Shown here: in pieces, positions 1-7,874 of the stretch | Position numbering within the stretch: the stretch's first letter is position 1 | How the letters are laid out: every line of letters starts with the position of its first letter | Source: Paractinoplanes brasiliensis | Lineage (GTDB): Bacteria > Actinomycetota > Actinomycetes > Mycobacteriales > Micromonosporaceae | Direction of reading: 5' to 3' | NCBI RefSeq assembly: GCF_004362215.1 | Contig: NZ_SNWR01000002.1 | Span: forward strand, 1,178,001 to 1,242,000 | Length of the DNA stretch: 64,000 nt | The notes under the pieces: generated by a model | Database searches by the model: none | What the model saw: the letters and a program-made list of their open reading frames with translations, nothing else | Told to the model about the DNA's origin: nothing | Position numbers and translations under genes: made by a program

Positions 1-415
1 CGAGGTCGTCCTGCCGCCGACCGGCTCGGTCGACGTCGCCTCACGCCGCCTGGCCGACCTGCCGGCCGGTGGCCGGACCCCGCTGGCCGAGGGCCTGGAA
101 CGCAGCTGGGAGGTGCTGCGCCGGGAGGCGTTGCGCGATCCGTCCCGCCGGCCGCTGCTGGTCGTGGTGACCGACGGCCGCGCCACCTCCGGCCCGGACC
201 CGCTCGGTCGCGCCCACCGCGCCGCCGCCGCGCTTGCCACCAGCGGCGTCCAGGTCGTGGTCGTCGACTGCGAGACCGGACGATTCCGGCTCGGCCTCGC
301 CGCCCAGCTGGCCACACACCTGCGGGCCGAGCACGTGCCGCTCGGTGAGGTGACTGCCGATGCGCTCACCGGGGTGGTCCGCGCGGCCACCGCGCCCCGG
401 GCGGGGGTGGCCTGA
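1..415 (+). CDS. Putative cobaltochelatase/magnesium-chelatase-type subunit, C-terminal VWA part (partial)
   Basis: The reading frame is open from the left edge (base 2) to a TGA at 413-415, so only the last ~137 residues are visible. They resemble the end of a von Willebrand factor A domain of ChlD/BchD type: a TPLAEGL segment followed by a hydrophobic strand ending LLVVVTDGRA, the usual VWA core with its metal-site Thr and Asp. These proteins couple AAA+ ATPase activity to metal insertion into tetrapyrroles. The stop overlaps the cobO start by one base, and cobO and cobB follow, so a role in cobalt insertion for cobalamin is the best reading. Chlorophyll-type chelation is unlikely here. The AAA+ half lies outside the window. 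Confidence 0.8.
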   Translation, partial: EVVLPPTGSVDVASRRLADLPAGGRTPLAEGLERSWEVLRREALRDPSRRPLLVVVTDGRATSGPDPLGRAHRAAAALATSGVQVVVVDCETGRFRLGLAAQLATHLRAEHVPLGEVTADALTGVVRAATAPRAGVA

Positions 416-1029
416 TGCCGCAGGGCAAACCGCTCGTCGTCCCGGACGACGGCAGCACCACCCGTCAGCGGCGCAACCAGCCGCTGCTGATGGTCCACAC
501 CGGCAACGGCAAGGGCAAGTCCACCGCCGCCTTCGGCCTGGCGATGCGCGCCTGGAACCAGGGCTGGGACATCGGGGTGTTCCAGTTCGTGAAGTCGGCC
601 AAGTGGCGCATCGGGGAACAGACGGTCCTGGAAAGGCTCGCGTTGCTGCACGAGCAGACCGGGGAGGGCGGCCCCGTCGAGTGGCACAAGATGGGCTCGG
701 GATGGTCCTGGAGCCGCAAGAGCGGCACCGAGGCGGACCATGCCGCAGACGCCGCCGAGGGCTGGGCCGAGGTGAAACGCCGCATCCAGGCCGAACGGCA
801 CCAGCTGTACATCTTGGACGAGTTCACCTATCCGATGCAGTGGGGCTGGGTCGACACCGACGACGTCGTCGAGACGCTGACCCGTCGTCCCGGCCGTCAG
901 CACGTGGTCGTCACCGGACGCCGGGCCGATCCCCGGCTGGTCGGGGCAGCCGACCTGGTGACCGAGATGCAGCACGTCAAGCACCCGATGGACGTCGGCC
1001 GGAAGGGCCAGCGAGGCATCGAATGGTGA
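415..1029 (+). CDS. cobO: Cob(I)yrinic acid a,c-diamide adenosyltransferase
   Basis: 204 residues, a normal length for CobO/BtuR. The enzyme transfers the 5'-deoxyadenosyl group of ATP to the cobalt of corrinoids in the cytoplasm. The P-loop GNGKGKST is at residues 30-37, directly after the first beta strand, and the family pattern continues with AFGLAMRAWNQGW. A second family motif, YILDEFTYPMQWGW, lies near residue 136. The ATG overlaps the upstream chelatase stop (ATGA), and the stop lies inside the start of cobB, so the three genes are translationally coupled in one operon. Nothing is truncated. The assignment is firm from motif and context. Confidence 0.95.
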   Translation: MPQGKPLVVPDDGSTTRQRRNQPLLMVHTGNGKGKSTAAFGLAMRAWNQGWDIGVFQFVKSAKWRIGEQTVLERLALLHEQTGEGGPVEWHKMGSGWSWSRKSGTEADHAADAAEGWAEVKRRIQAERHQLYILDEFTYPMQWGWVDTDDVVETLTRRPGRQHVVVTGRRADPRLVGAADLVTEMQHVKHPMDVGRKGQRGIEW

Positions 1030-2381
1030 GCCTGCCGCGGCTGATCGTCGCGGCGCCGGCGTCCGGCCACGGCAAGACAACGGTCGCGACCGGGCTCATG
1101 GCCGCGCTCGCCGCGCGCGGGCACACCGTGTCAGGGCACAAAGTGGGGCCCGACTACATCGACCCCGGTTACCACGCCCTGGCCACCGGACGCCCCGGCC
1201 GCAACCTCGACCCGCACCTGACCGACCCCTCCCTCGTGGTTCCGCTGCTGCTGCACGGCGCCCGCGACGCCGACATCGCGATCGTCGAAGGAGTCATGGG
1301 CCTGTACGACGGCCGCATCGGCGGCGACGGGTTCGCCTCCACCGCGCACCTCGCGACCCTCACCGCGACCCCGATCCTGCTGGTCGTGGACATCTCGCAC
1401 ACCTCGCGCAGCGTGGGCGCCGTCGTGCACGGAATGGCCACGTTCCAGCCCGGCATCACCGTCGCGGGCGTCGTGCTCAACAAGGCCGGCTCGTCGCGCC
1501 ACGCCGCCGAGGCGGCCCGCGCGGTGGAGTCCACCGGCGTGCCCGTGCTGGGGATCCTGCACCGCGACCAGGGTGTCACCGCTCCGTCACGGCACCTCGG
1601 GCTCGTCCCGGCCGCCGAACGCGACGAGGCGGCCGCCTCCCTGGGCCTGCTCGCCGAGCAGATCTCCCGTCACGTCGACCTCGACGCCGTGCTGCAGGTG
1701 GCACGCACCGCCCCCGATCTGAACGCGGAGCCGTGGAACCCGGCGGCACACATCCGCCGCCCCGGCTCCGGATCACCGGTCGTCGCGGTCGCGGCCGGGC
1801 GTGCCTTCACGTTCCGGTACGCCGAGACGGCCGAGCTGCTGCAGGCGGCGGGCTGCGCCGTCGTCACGTTCGACCCGGCCCGCGACCAGCGGCTCCCCGC
1901 CGGGACGAGTGGGTTGTACCTCGGCGGGGGCTTCCCCGAGGTGCACGCGTCCACGCTGAGCGCCAACTCCGCCCTGCGCCACGAACTGCGCCAGGCAGTC
2001 CTCGACGGTGTCCCGACCGTCGCGGAGTGCGCCGGGCTGCTGTACCTGTGCCGTTCCGTCGACGGGCACCCGATGGTCGGGGCGCTCGACGCCGACGCGG
2101 TCATGACGCCCCGGCTCACCCTCGCGTACGTCCGGGCCGAACTCGGCTCGGACCAGCTGCTGGGCGAACGGGGAGCCACCGCCACCGGCCACGAGTTCCA
2201 CCGCACCACCGTCACCCCCGGGCACGGCGAACACCCCGCCTGGCGTGTCGAGGGCCGCGACGCCGGGTTCGCCGGTCCCGGCCTCAGCGCCTCCTACCTT
2301 CACGTGCACTGGGCCGGGCACCCGCACCTGGCCCAGTCGTTTGCCGACGCCGTGCACCGATCGGTTCGCTCCGATACCTGA
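1023..2381 (+). CDS. cobB: Cobyrinate a,c-diamide synthase
   Basis: 452 residues. The ATG at 1023 is chosen because it overlaps the cobO end and is followed directly by the ATP-binding strand (residues 6-20, APASGHGKTT). The frame is open much further upstream, but that part is cobO in another frame. CobB amidates the a and c side chains of cobyrinate with glutamine and ATP. The C-terminal half is a triad glutamine amidotransferase: GGGFPEVHA precedes the nucleophile C336 in AECAGLLYL, and a His-rich SYLHVHWAGHP segment lies near the end. It is the last gene of the chelatase-cobO-cobB set and is followed within a few bases by a cobalamin riboswitch. Confidence 0.95.
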   Translation: MVSLPRLIVAAPASGHGKTTVATGLMAALAARGHTVSGHKVGPDYIDPGYHALATGRPGRNLDPHLTDPSLVVPLLLHGARDADIAIVEGVMGLYDGRIGGDGFASTAHLATLTATPILLVVDISHTSRSVGAVVHGMATFQPGITVAGVVLNKAGSSRHAAEAARAVESTGVPVLGILHRDQGVTAPSRHLGLVPAAERDEAAASLGLLAEQISRHVDLDAVLQVARTAPDLNAEPWNPAAHIRRPGSGSPVVAVAAGRAFTFRYAETAELLQAAGCAVVTFDPARDQRLPAGTSGLYLGGGFPEVHASTLSANSALRHELRQAVLDGVPTVAECAGLLYLCRSVDGHPMVGALDADAVMTPRLTLAYVRAELGSDQLLGERGATATGHEFHRTTVTPGHGEHPAWRVEGRDAGFAGPGLSASYLHVHWAGHPHLAQSFADAVHRSVRSDT

Positions 2382-2383
2382 TA

Positions 2384-2500
2384 TGGTCGGTCCACCTTGC
2401 TGAAGGAAGCCGGTGTGAATCCGGCGCAGTCGCGCTACTGTGACGCCGCTCGCGGCGAAGCCAGACCCTCCAGCCAGGTCGACCACCCATTGACGGGACG
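2384..2500 (+). promoter_or_regulatory. Cobalamin riboswitch upstream of cbtBA
   Basis: The segment contains the conserved cobalamin aptamer core: GAAGCCGGTGTGAATCCGGC (2406-2425), then CGCTACTGTGA, a GC stem, and GAAGCCAGAC before a closing region. The next gene is cbtB, with an AAGGAG ribosome site at 2510-2515. The riboswitch sits between cobB and cbtB and therefore should control cobalt uptake rather than the upstream synthesis genes. High adenosylcobalamin would be expected to repress cbtBA. In a GC-rich actinomycete this probably acts through ribosome-site occlusion. No U-run terminator is visible. Confidence 0.9.
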
Positions 2501-2519
2501 CAGCATCCCAAGGAGTGTC

Positions 2520-2729
2520 ATGCCTCAGGCGACCACGGCCGTTCCGGCCGCTCTTCCCACCGTTCCCGTACGCGCGCTCGCCCCCTGGGCACTCTTCTTC
2601 GCGCTGCTCACCGCCGTCGTCCTGTATTTCGTGGGCGCCGAGCAGGGAGCTTTCTCCGTCTTCGAGGGCACCTTCCTCCACGAGCTGACGCACGACGCGC
2701 GGCACGTGCTGGGCTTCCCCTGCCACTGA
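2520..2729 (+). CDS. cbtB: Cobalt transporter subunit CbtB
   Basis: 69 residues, typical of CbtB. It has one transmembrane helix (about residues 20-41, APWALFFALLTAVVLYFVG) and a short C-terminal tail rich in metal ligands (HELTHDARHVLGFPCH, with four His and a Cys). CbtB works with CbtA as a predicted secondary cobalt uptake system. The ATG at 2520 is 5 bases after AAGGAG, while the open frame upstream is riboswitch. Placement behind a B12 riboswitch and in front of cbtA supports the call strongly. Confidence 0.92.
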   Translation: MPQATTAVPAALPTVPVRALAPWALFFALLTAVVLYFVGAEQGAFSVFEGTFLHELTHDARHVLGFPCH

Positions 2730-2833
2730 CGCCAAGCGGCACACGTCCGGCCGTCCGGATTCCTCGTTCTTCCTCGTTCCCGGCGCCGCCGGCATTTCGT
2801 GCTGCCCGCGGCCGGCTCTCGAACGGACCCTCG

Positions 2834-3613
2834 ATGACCCCACGTACGTTTCTCGTCCACGGGCTGCTGGCCGGACTCATCGCCGGTTTCGCCGCCTTCC
2901 TCGTCTCCTACGTCGTCGCCGAACCCCAGATCGACGCGGCCATCGCCCTGGAGGAAGCCGGCGCCGCCGAGCACACGCACGACACCGCAACCGCCGGGCA
3001 ACCCCACAGCCACGACGAGGAGGCCGCGGTCTCGCGTGGCACCCAGTCGACCGGGGGCCTGGCGCTGGGCACCGTCCTGGTGGGCATCGTCCTCGGTGGA
3101 GCGACGGCACTCGCCGCTGCCTTCGCCGCCGGGCGCCTCGGCGGACTGTCCGCACGGGCCAGCACCGCTACGGTGGCCGCCGTCGGTTTCGTCGCCGCCG
3201 CCCTCGTGCCGTTCCTCAAGTACCCCGCCACACCACCGGCGGTGGGCTCCGGCGACACGATCAGCGAACGGACCGCCCTGTATTTCGGGTTCTGGGCATT
3301 GAGCCTGGCTGCCGCCGTCGGTGCCGTGCTCCTGGCCCGCCGTCTGCTGCCCCGGCTGGGCGCCTATCCGGCGGTGCTGGCCGCCGCCGGCGCCTACCTC
3401 GTGGTCGTCGTGGTCGCGGGTGCTGTGCTGCCGACGGTCAACGAAGTCGGTGACTTCCCTGCCGACACGCTCTGGTACTTCCGCCTCTCGTCTCTCATGA
3501 CCCTGGCCGCGACGTGGGCGGTCCTGGGCGTGGTGCTGACCGGTCTGGTCGGACGCGACGCGGACCGGGCCGCCGAACGGCTACGCCGTCAGGAGCTGGC
3601 CGCGGCGCTCTGA
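2834..3613 (+). CDS. cbtA: Cobalt transporter subunit CbtA
   Basis: 259 residues with about six hydrophobic segments, beginning at residue ~8 (LLAGLIAGFAAFLVSYVVAEP). After the first helix there is an acidic/His stretch (EHTHDTATAGQPHSHDEE, around residues 46-63) that could bind metal outside the membrane. This matches the CbtA family, the larger membrane partner of CbtB in cobalt uptake for B12 synthesis. It lies about 100 bases after cbtB and is probably co-transcribed under the same riboswitch. Its end faces the repeat array and the convergent cobK. Confidence 0.9.
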   Translation: MTPRTFLVHGLLAGLIAGFAAFLVSYVVAEPQIDAAIALEEAGAAEHTHDTATAGQPHSHDEEAAVSRGTQSTGGLALGTVLVGIVLGGATALAAAFAAGRLGGLSARASTATVAAVGFVAAALVPFLKYPATPPAVGSGDTISERTALYFGFWALSLAAAVGAVLLARRLLPRLGAYPAVLAAAGAYLVVVVVAGAVLPTVNEVGDFPADTLWYFRLSSLMTLAATWAVLGVVLTGLVGRDADRAAERLRRQELAAAL

Positions 3614-3628
3614 GCCGTTTCCCCCTGC

Positions 3629-3800
3629 GGCTTCGCCCCTGTCAGCTCCGCCCCTGTCAGCATCGCCCGTGTCAGCAACCGCCCCTGTCAGCAACCGCCC
3701 GTGCCTAGCATCGCCCCTGTCAGCATCGCCCATGCCAGCACCGCCCATGCCAGCACCGCCCATGCCAGCACCGCCCATGCCAGCACCGCCCATGCCAGCG
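3629..3800. repeat. 15-bp minisatellite between cbtA and cobK
   Basis: About eleven tandem units with a period of 15-16 bases. The four clean copies are CATGCCAGCACCGCC at 3731-3745, 3746-3760, 3761-3775 and 3776-3790, with a partial copy at 3791-3800. Towards cbtA the units decay (CGCCCCTGTCAGCAT-like). On the minus strand the clean units run in frame into the end of cobK and code for the pentapeptide WHGRC. Array growth by replication slippage is the likely origin. Confidence 0.9.
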
Positions 3801-4535
3801 AGCGGGCAGTGCCCGGATCCACGCCAGTGCGGCCTCGACGTCACCGACGATCCGTACCCCGGCCGGCGGGCCGGCACGGCGCACCACGACCACCGGCATC
3901 CCGCGTTCCGCGGCGATCACGAGCTTCGCCACCGTGTGGTCACCGCCGGAGTCCTTAGTCACCAGGACGTCCGCGCCCGCCATCACTTCCCGCTCACTGC
4001 CGACGGTGTACGGACCGCGGCTGCGCAGCAGCGTCCAGGACGCCGGAAGAGCGATGTCGGGCTCGTCCACCACCCGAACCAGGCAGGCATGACGGCGCAG
4101 CGGCTCGACGAAGTGGGCGAGCGACTGCCGCCCGACGGTGAGGAACGGTCGCTCCCCCAGCCGCGCCGCCATGCCGGCTGCCTCACCGTGGTCGCCTGCC
4201 CAGTGCCACGTGCGCGCCTCCGGACGGACGGCCCAGCCCGGACGTTCCAGACGGACCAGCGGCACTCCGGCCGCCGGGCACGCCACTGCCGCGTTGGCGC
4301 TGATCCGCTGCGCGAACGGGTGCGTCGCGTCGACCACCGCGTCGGCGCCGCTCTCCGCCAGGTAAGCGGCCAGCCCGTCAACGCCGCCGAAACCGCCGAT
4401 GCGTACCTGTCCGACAGGCAGCCGAGGACGCGAGACCCGTCCCGCGAGCGAGGTCACGACCACGGCGCCGTCCTCGACCAGCGCGTCCGCGAGCGCACGG
4501 GCCTCGCCCGTCCCGCCGAGCACGAGGACCTTCAC
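3720..4535 (-). CDS. cobK: Precorrin-6A / cobalt-precorrin-6A reductase with repeat-encoded C-terminal tail
   Basis: 271 residues from a GTG start at 4535. The N-terminus VLVLGGTGEARALADALV is the NAD(P)H-binding start of CobK/CbiJ, and DATHPFAQRISANA (around residue 69) is the family signature. The enzyme reduces the corrin ring of (cobalt-)precorrin-6A in cobalamin synthesis, in keeping with the neighbouring cob genes. The family core ends near residue 243. The last ~25 residues are five copies of WHGRC, produced by the 15-bp minisatellite. That gives five Trp, His and Cys in a row at the C-terminus. Whether this tail binds metal or is a neutral read-through is not decided by sequence. Confidence 0.9.
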   Translation of the reverse strand: MKVLVLGGTGEARALADALVEDGAVVVTSLAGRVSRPRLPVGQVRIGGFGGVDGLAAYLAESGADAVVDATHPFAQRISANAAVACPAAGVPLVRLERPGWAVRPEARTWHWAGDHGEAAGMAARLGERPFLTVGRQSLAHFVEPLRRHACLVRVVDEPDIALPASWTLLRSRGPYTVGSEREVMAGADVLVTKDSGGDHTVAKLVIAAERGMPVVVVRRAGPPAGVRIVGDVEAALAWIRALPARWHGRCWHGRCWHGRCWHGRCWHGRC

Positions 4536-4903
4536 GGGTGACGTCCGACCACCGGGACCGCGGGAGCGTACACGGGGCCGGCCGAGCCCGCCGCGACCTC
4601 GCCCCGCTCAGCCGGTTCGAGCAGCGCCACCATGAGCCGCCCCGTCAGGCGGGCCTGTCCATCCACCGCCCCAGTATCGCCCGCTGCCCATTCGCCCGGC
4701 CGCCGCCCTCGACGTCGCCGAAGTCACCGCGATGTTGGCGGCACGTTGCGGCCGACGGCACGTTGCGGGCGGCGGCACGTTGCGGGCGGCGAGCGCGGCG
4801 GCGGCATCCATCGTCAGGGTCGACGATGATCGGGGTGCCGGCGGCGCGGGCGGCGTCGAAGTGTTTGGTGACGTCCTCCCAGTTGACCAGGTTCCACAGT
4901 CTG
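4536..4903. other. Intergenic region with an orphan coding-like fragment
   Basis: No complete gene is seen. Short repeats of GGCACGTTGCGG(G/C)C lie at about 4738-4795. Between about 4803 and 4905, the minus strand reads as a protein-like segment (LWNLVNWEDVTKHFDAARA, then GTPIIVDPDDG) with good codon usage, but it has no credible start or end and runs into the repeats. It looks like the remnant of a deleted gene. I do not recognise the family. Confidence 0.4.
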
Positions 4904-5413
4904 TCAGTCGACCAGCCCCTGCGCATACTCACGCATCCGGAACCGGTCATCGGGAAACCAGCTCTCCCATGCCTGATCCAGACTCATCCACGCGGCGGGC
5001 TGAGCGGGCTCGGCCACCAGCGTTGCTGAGGGGTCGCCGAACGCGGCATAGGACAGGCTCAGGGTCGGTGGCTCGCCGGTCTTGTACGACCGGACGTCGA
5101 CCGCAGCCGGCTGTGCGAGGAGATCGGCCTCGACCCCGGTCTCCTCGAACAGCTCCCGCCGCGCCGCCTGGCGGGGCGTTTCGCCGGGCTCGACCTGCCC
5201 GCCGGGCGGAACCCAGCCCCGCCACGGATGTCGCACCAGCAGCACCCGGGACAGCCCTGGATCGAACACCCACACCTCGGCCCCCAACGGATCAGGCGGG
5301 CTCGGACCGACGGAAGCGACCCAGCCATCGACGTCGTCGAACACGTCCCGGACCATGCCGGCATCGCCCAGCGCGGCTGCCAACGTCTGCCGCTGCAACT
5401 CCTCACGACTCAT
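4904..5413 (-). CDS. Nudix hydrolase
   Basis: 169 residues. A complete Nudix box is at residues 72-94: G72, E78, R86, E87, E90, E91 and G93 fit GX5EX7REUXEEXGU, preceded by the strand VLLVRHPWRGWVPPGG. Nudix enzymes hydrolyse nucleoside diphosphates linked to another group, and the substrate cannot be read from sequence. An N-terminal ~40-residue helix and a C-terminal WESWFPDDRFRMREYAQGL segment resemble actinobacterial stand-alone Nudix proteins. It is divergent from the gene at 5457 with only ~43 bases between. A decayed second Nudix box lies near 12000. Confidence 0.9.
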   Translation of the reverse strand: MSREELQRQTLAAALGDAGMVRDVFDDVDGWVASVGPSPPDPLGAEVWVFDPGLSRVLLVRHPWRGWVPPGGQVEPGETPRQAARRELFEETGVEADLLAQPAAVDVRSYKTGEPPTLSLSYAAFGDPSATLVAEPAQPAAWMSLDQAWESWFPDDRFRMREYAQGLVD

Positions 5414-5456
5414 GCCGGCAACCTAGTGAGGGGGTACGACACATTTCTGCCGGCCC

Positions 5457-6107
5457 ATGACCCAAGATCAGTGTGTGAACATGCTGTGGCGTGATGTCTT
5501 CGTCCCCGACAGTGTGGTGGGCAGCGACGGGTTCACCGCCGAGGTCGGCGGCCTGGTCGAGATGCCTCTGGCGTTGTACTGCCGGTACCGGACCCCGGTG
5601 GGCAAGGATGACGACGGCCGGCCAACGGTGACCTTCACGCCCGGGGATCATGCGCTCCCGGACAACCGTGGCGTCTACGACCTGGTCGGCCGGCCTGTCG
5701 CCATGGAGAACACCGCCTGGGCGGCCGGGTGGATGCTCGACGTCGACGGGCTCGGCATCTATGTCAGCGAGGCGGCCGCCGGACCGTCGCCCGGCTTCCC
5801 GCGTCTCGGGGTGTACCGGGAAACCGGCTCGGATCCAGCCGCGCCGGTGCCGCAGCCGGGAATGTGGACACGCGTGCGGGGCCAGTTGAGCATCGCCGAA
5901 CCGTACGAGACCGGGGCGTACGAACCCGAGGCTGAACTGCTGCGTCACGCCGTACGGACATGGCTCGTCCACCGGGTCGTCCGGCTGGACGGCTTACCGG
6001 GCAGCGGCCGCGTCACCCGCGGGCGAGGCGAAGATGTCGCGGTCGTCCAACGCGCCGGAGCCGCCCGGACCACTGTCGGCTACCTCCTCGACCTGGAACA
6101 GGCGTAG
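5457..6107 (+). CDS. Conserved hypothetical protein
   Basis: 216 residues from ATG 5457, with a second possible ATG at 5481. No signal peptide, membrane segment or known motif is visible. The protein is acidic, rich in Gly, Pro and Val, with many predicted beta segments, such as MPLALYCRYRTPVG and WMLDVDGLGIYVSEAA. The C-terminus (ELLRHAVRTWLVHRVVRLDG) is more helical. It is divergent from the Nudix gene and may share a promoter region with it. I do not recognise the family. Codon usage supports a real gene. Confidence 0.6.
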   Translation: MTQDQCVNMLWRDVFVPDSVVGSDGFTAEVGGLVEMPLALYCRYRTPVGKDDDGRPTVTFTPGDHALPDNRGVYDLVGRPVAMENTAWAAGWMLDVDGLGIYVSEAAAGPSPGFPRLGVYRETGSDPAAPVPQPGMWTRVRGQLSIAEPYETGAYEPEAELLRHAVRTWLVHRVVRLDGLPGSGRVTRGRGEDVAVVQRAGAARTTVGYLLDLEQA

Positions 6108-6221
6108 CTCTGTCGAGCAGAGCCACGCGTACGGTGAGCGGCGGCTTCACCGGTGCCCCGGTCGACAGGTACTTCGACCGTGCCGTCATCGGTGCTGCCG
6201 AGGGCGGCGGTTCGCGCGGCG

Positions 6222-6971
6222 TCAATCGTTCTCAGCCGTCCCGGGACGGCTGAGATCGACCCGGGCCTGCCAGACCGAGATGTGGGCCGGGCTGGTGTCG
6301 GTGAACGGGCCGCGCTGCCAGTCCGCCCAGCGCTCGCGCAAACTCATGCCGGCCGCGCGTGCCATGTCGTCGAGCTCGGCGGTCCCGACGTAGCGGTGGG
6401 CGGACGCGTACGTGTGGACTTCGCCGTCGAGGATCCACGTGTGGTGTGAAACCGCGATCTGCTTGCCGACGTCGTACACCTCGACGCCTCGGTGCTGGCC
6501 GGTGTCCGCGAAGAGCCGGGGCGACTCGGCCGGGACGGGAACGTAGTTCTCGATCACGAAACGACCGCCCGCTCCGAGGTGCCCGGCGGCGTTGCGGAAG
6601 GCCTGTGCCTGCTCCTCGCGCGTCGTCAGGTTCGTGATGGTGTTGCGCAGCAGGTAGACGAGCGAGAACGAGCCGTCGACGGTGGTGGTCGCGAAGTCGC
6701 CGAGCGAAACGGTGACCGCGTCACTGCCCGGTTGCGCCCGCAGCTCCCTGATCATCGCCGCCGACAGTTCGATGCCGTACACCGGGATCCTGCGCCGGCT
6801 CAGTGGAATGGCGATGCGCCCGGTGCCGACGCCGAACTCCAGCGCCGCGCCGCCTCCCGCCAGCCCGGCGAGGAAGTCGGTCGTCGCCTCGACCAGCGAC
6901 GGCTCGAACAGCTCAGGCCACAACCGGGCGTAATGCGCGGCTGTCCACCCGTCGAACCGGCTCTCCGCCAT
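6222..6971 (-). CDS. Class I SAM-dependent methyltransferase
   Basis: 249 residues, starting at the ATG at 6971 (MAESRFDGW). The frame is open to 7019, but that part overlaps the neighbouring gene's spacer and looks unlike the family. SAM-binding motif I is LEFGVGTGRIAIPL (near residue 43), followed by an acidic strand end GIELSAAMI and motif III-like LGAGGRFVIENYVP. The fold is that of methyltransferase_25-type enzymes acting on small molecules. The acceptor is unknown. A 24-bp perfect palindrome lies inside the last codons. It is a single gene lying 57 bases from the next minus-strand gene. Confidence 0.85.
   Translation of the reverse strand: MAESRFDGWTAAHYARLWPELFEPSLVEATTDFLAGLAGGGAALEFGVGTGRIAIPLSRRRIPVYGIELSAAMIRELRAQPGSDAVTVSLGDFATTTVDGSFSLVYLLRNTITNLTTREEQAQAFRNAAGHLGAGGRFVIENYVPVPAESPRLFADTGQHRGVEVYDVGKQIAVSHHTWILDGEVHTYASAHRYVGTAELDDMARAAGMSLRERWADWQRGPFTDTSPAHISVWQARVDLSRPGTAEND
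6231..6254 (-). terminator. 24-bp perfect palindrome at the end of the methyltransferase gene
   Basis: CTCAGCCGTCCC followed by its exact reverse complement GGGACGGCTGAG forms a 12-bp perfect stem. It lies within the last ten codons of the methyltransferase, just before its stop. No U-run follows. It may act as a U-less terminator or mRNA end stabiliser. This is inference from symmetry only. Confidence 0.45.
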
Positions 6972-7028
6972 GCCACCAATGTAGGCCCGCCCCACCGATC
7001 GGCACGGCCGTGCCGGCAAGGCCTGTCG

Positions 7029-7823
7029 TCACTTGTTGGTCAGGCTGAAGTGCATGTAGTCCTTCAGGCTGGTCCAGCGGCCGCCCCAATGGAAGTCGTT
7101 CCACATGAAGGCTCGGGCCGCGCCCTCCGGGTGGACCATTCCTATCAGGTAGCGGTCGCGCTGCAGATAGAACTGGCTGCCCGCCGGGGCGATGGAGCGG
7201 CCCCGGATCATCGGGTTCTGGAACGGGTTGATGTCGATGGCGGTGCCGGAGGCGTGTTCTGACCAGACCGAGGTGCCGCCGACGGCTCGGCAGTTGTAGC
7301 CGGCCGTCACCGTGGCCATGTTCTTCTCGGTGGGGTTGTTGATGCTCATAGGGGCCATTCCCATGATGCGGAACCGCCAGCGGTACAGGGTTCCGAAGGC
7401 CTGCTGGGCGCGTTCGGCGACGTCCTTGCGGACGACCACGCTGCCGTCGCGGTGGGCGCCGGTGAAGTCGATGTAGGAGACCCAGACGCGGCGCAGGTTG
7501 ATCGGCAGGACGGGGCAGCGTTTGAGGGGCTTCCAGTTGACCGAGGCGGGGGTCACGAGCTCGATGCGCGTACGGAAATCGGGCAGTGGGACGTCGGGCT
7601 GGTTGAGGCGCAGAACCGCGTCGACCTGCACGGGAACGTTGGCCGGGATGCCGTTCCAGGCGGCGAGTTCACCGGCGGTCACCCCGCGCAGCGCCGCGAC
7701 GTAGGACAGCGTTTCGCCCGGACGCACCACGTGCCAGACCGTCGCCGCTGCTCCGGCCGGGGTGGGAGCGAGAACCGGCAGGAGCAGCAGGGCGGTCAGG
7801 ACCGCGATCAGACGTTTGGGCAC
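7029..7823 (-). CDS. Secreted LysM and M15-type D-Ala-D-Ala carboxypeptidase-like protein
   Basis: 264 residues. An N-terminal signal peptide (RLIAVLTALLLLPVLAP, cut near AGA-AA) is followed by a LysM domain (about 29-75, WHVVRPGETLSYVAALRGVT). The C-terminal domain is of peptidase M15 type: SEHASGTAIDINPFQNP carries the zinc-binding His and Asp, and the final DYMHFSLTNK supplies the last His. Such proteins bind peptidoglycan through LysM and trim stem peptides. It acts outside the cell at the wall. Only 51 bases separate it from the ABC transporter ATPase gene, but no functional link is evident. Confidence 0.9.
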   Translation of the reverse strand: MPKRLIAVLTALLLLPVLAPTPAGAAATVWHVVRPGETLSYVAALRGVTAGELAAWNGIPANVPVQVDAVLRLNQPDVPLPDFRTRIELVTPASVNWKPLKRCPVLPINLRRVWVSYIDFTGAHRDGSVVVRKDVAERAQQAFGTLYRWRFRIMGMAPMSINNPTEKNMATVTAGYNCRAVGGTSVWSEHASGTAIDINPFQNPMIRGRSIAPAGSQFYLQRDRYLIGMVHPEGAARAFMWNDFHWGGRWTSLKDYMHFSLTNK

Positions 7824-7874
7824 GGCTACAGACCGTACGAAGGCCGGCGGGCGTGTCGCAGCGAAACGTGAAAA

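Noticed and set aside
360..1022. N-terminal extension of cobB, giving a 673-residue protein
   Set aside because: This part overlaps cobO in another frame. The real start is the ATG at 1023 directly before the ATP-binding strand.
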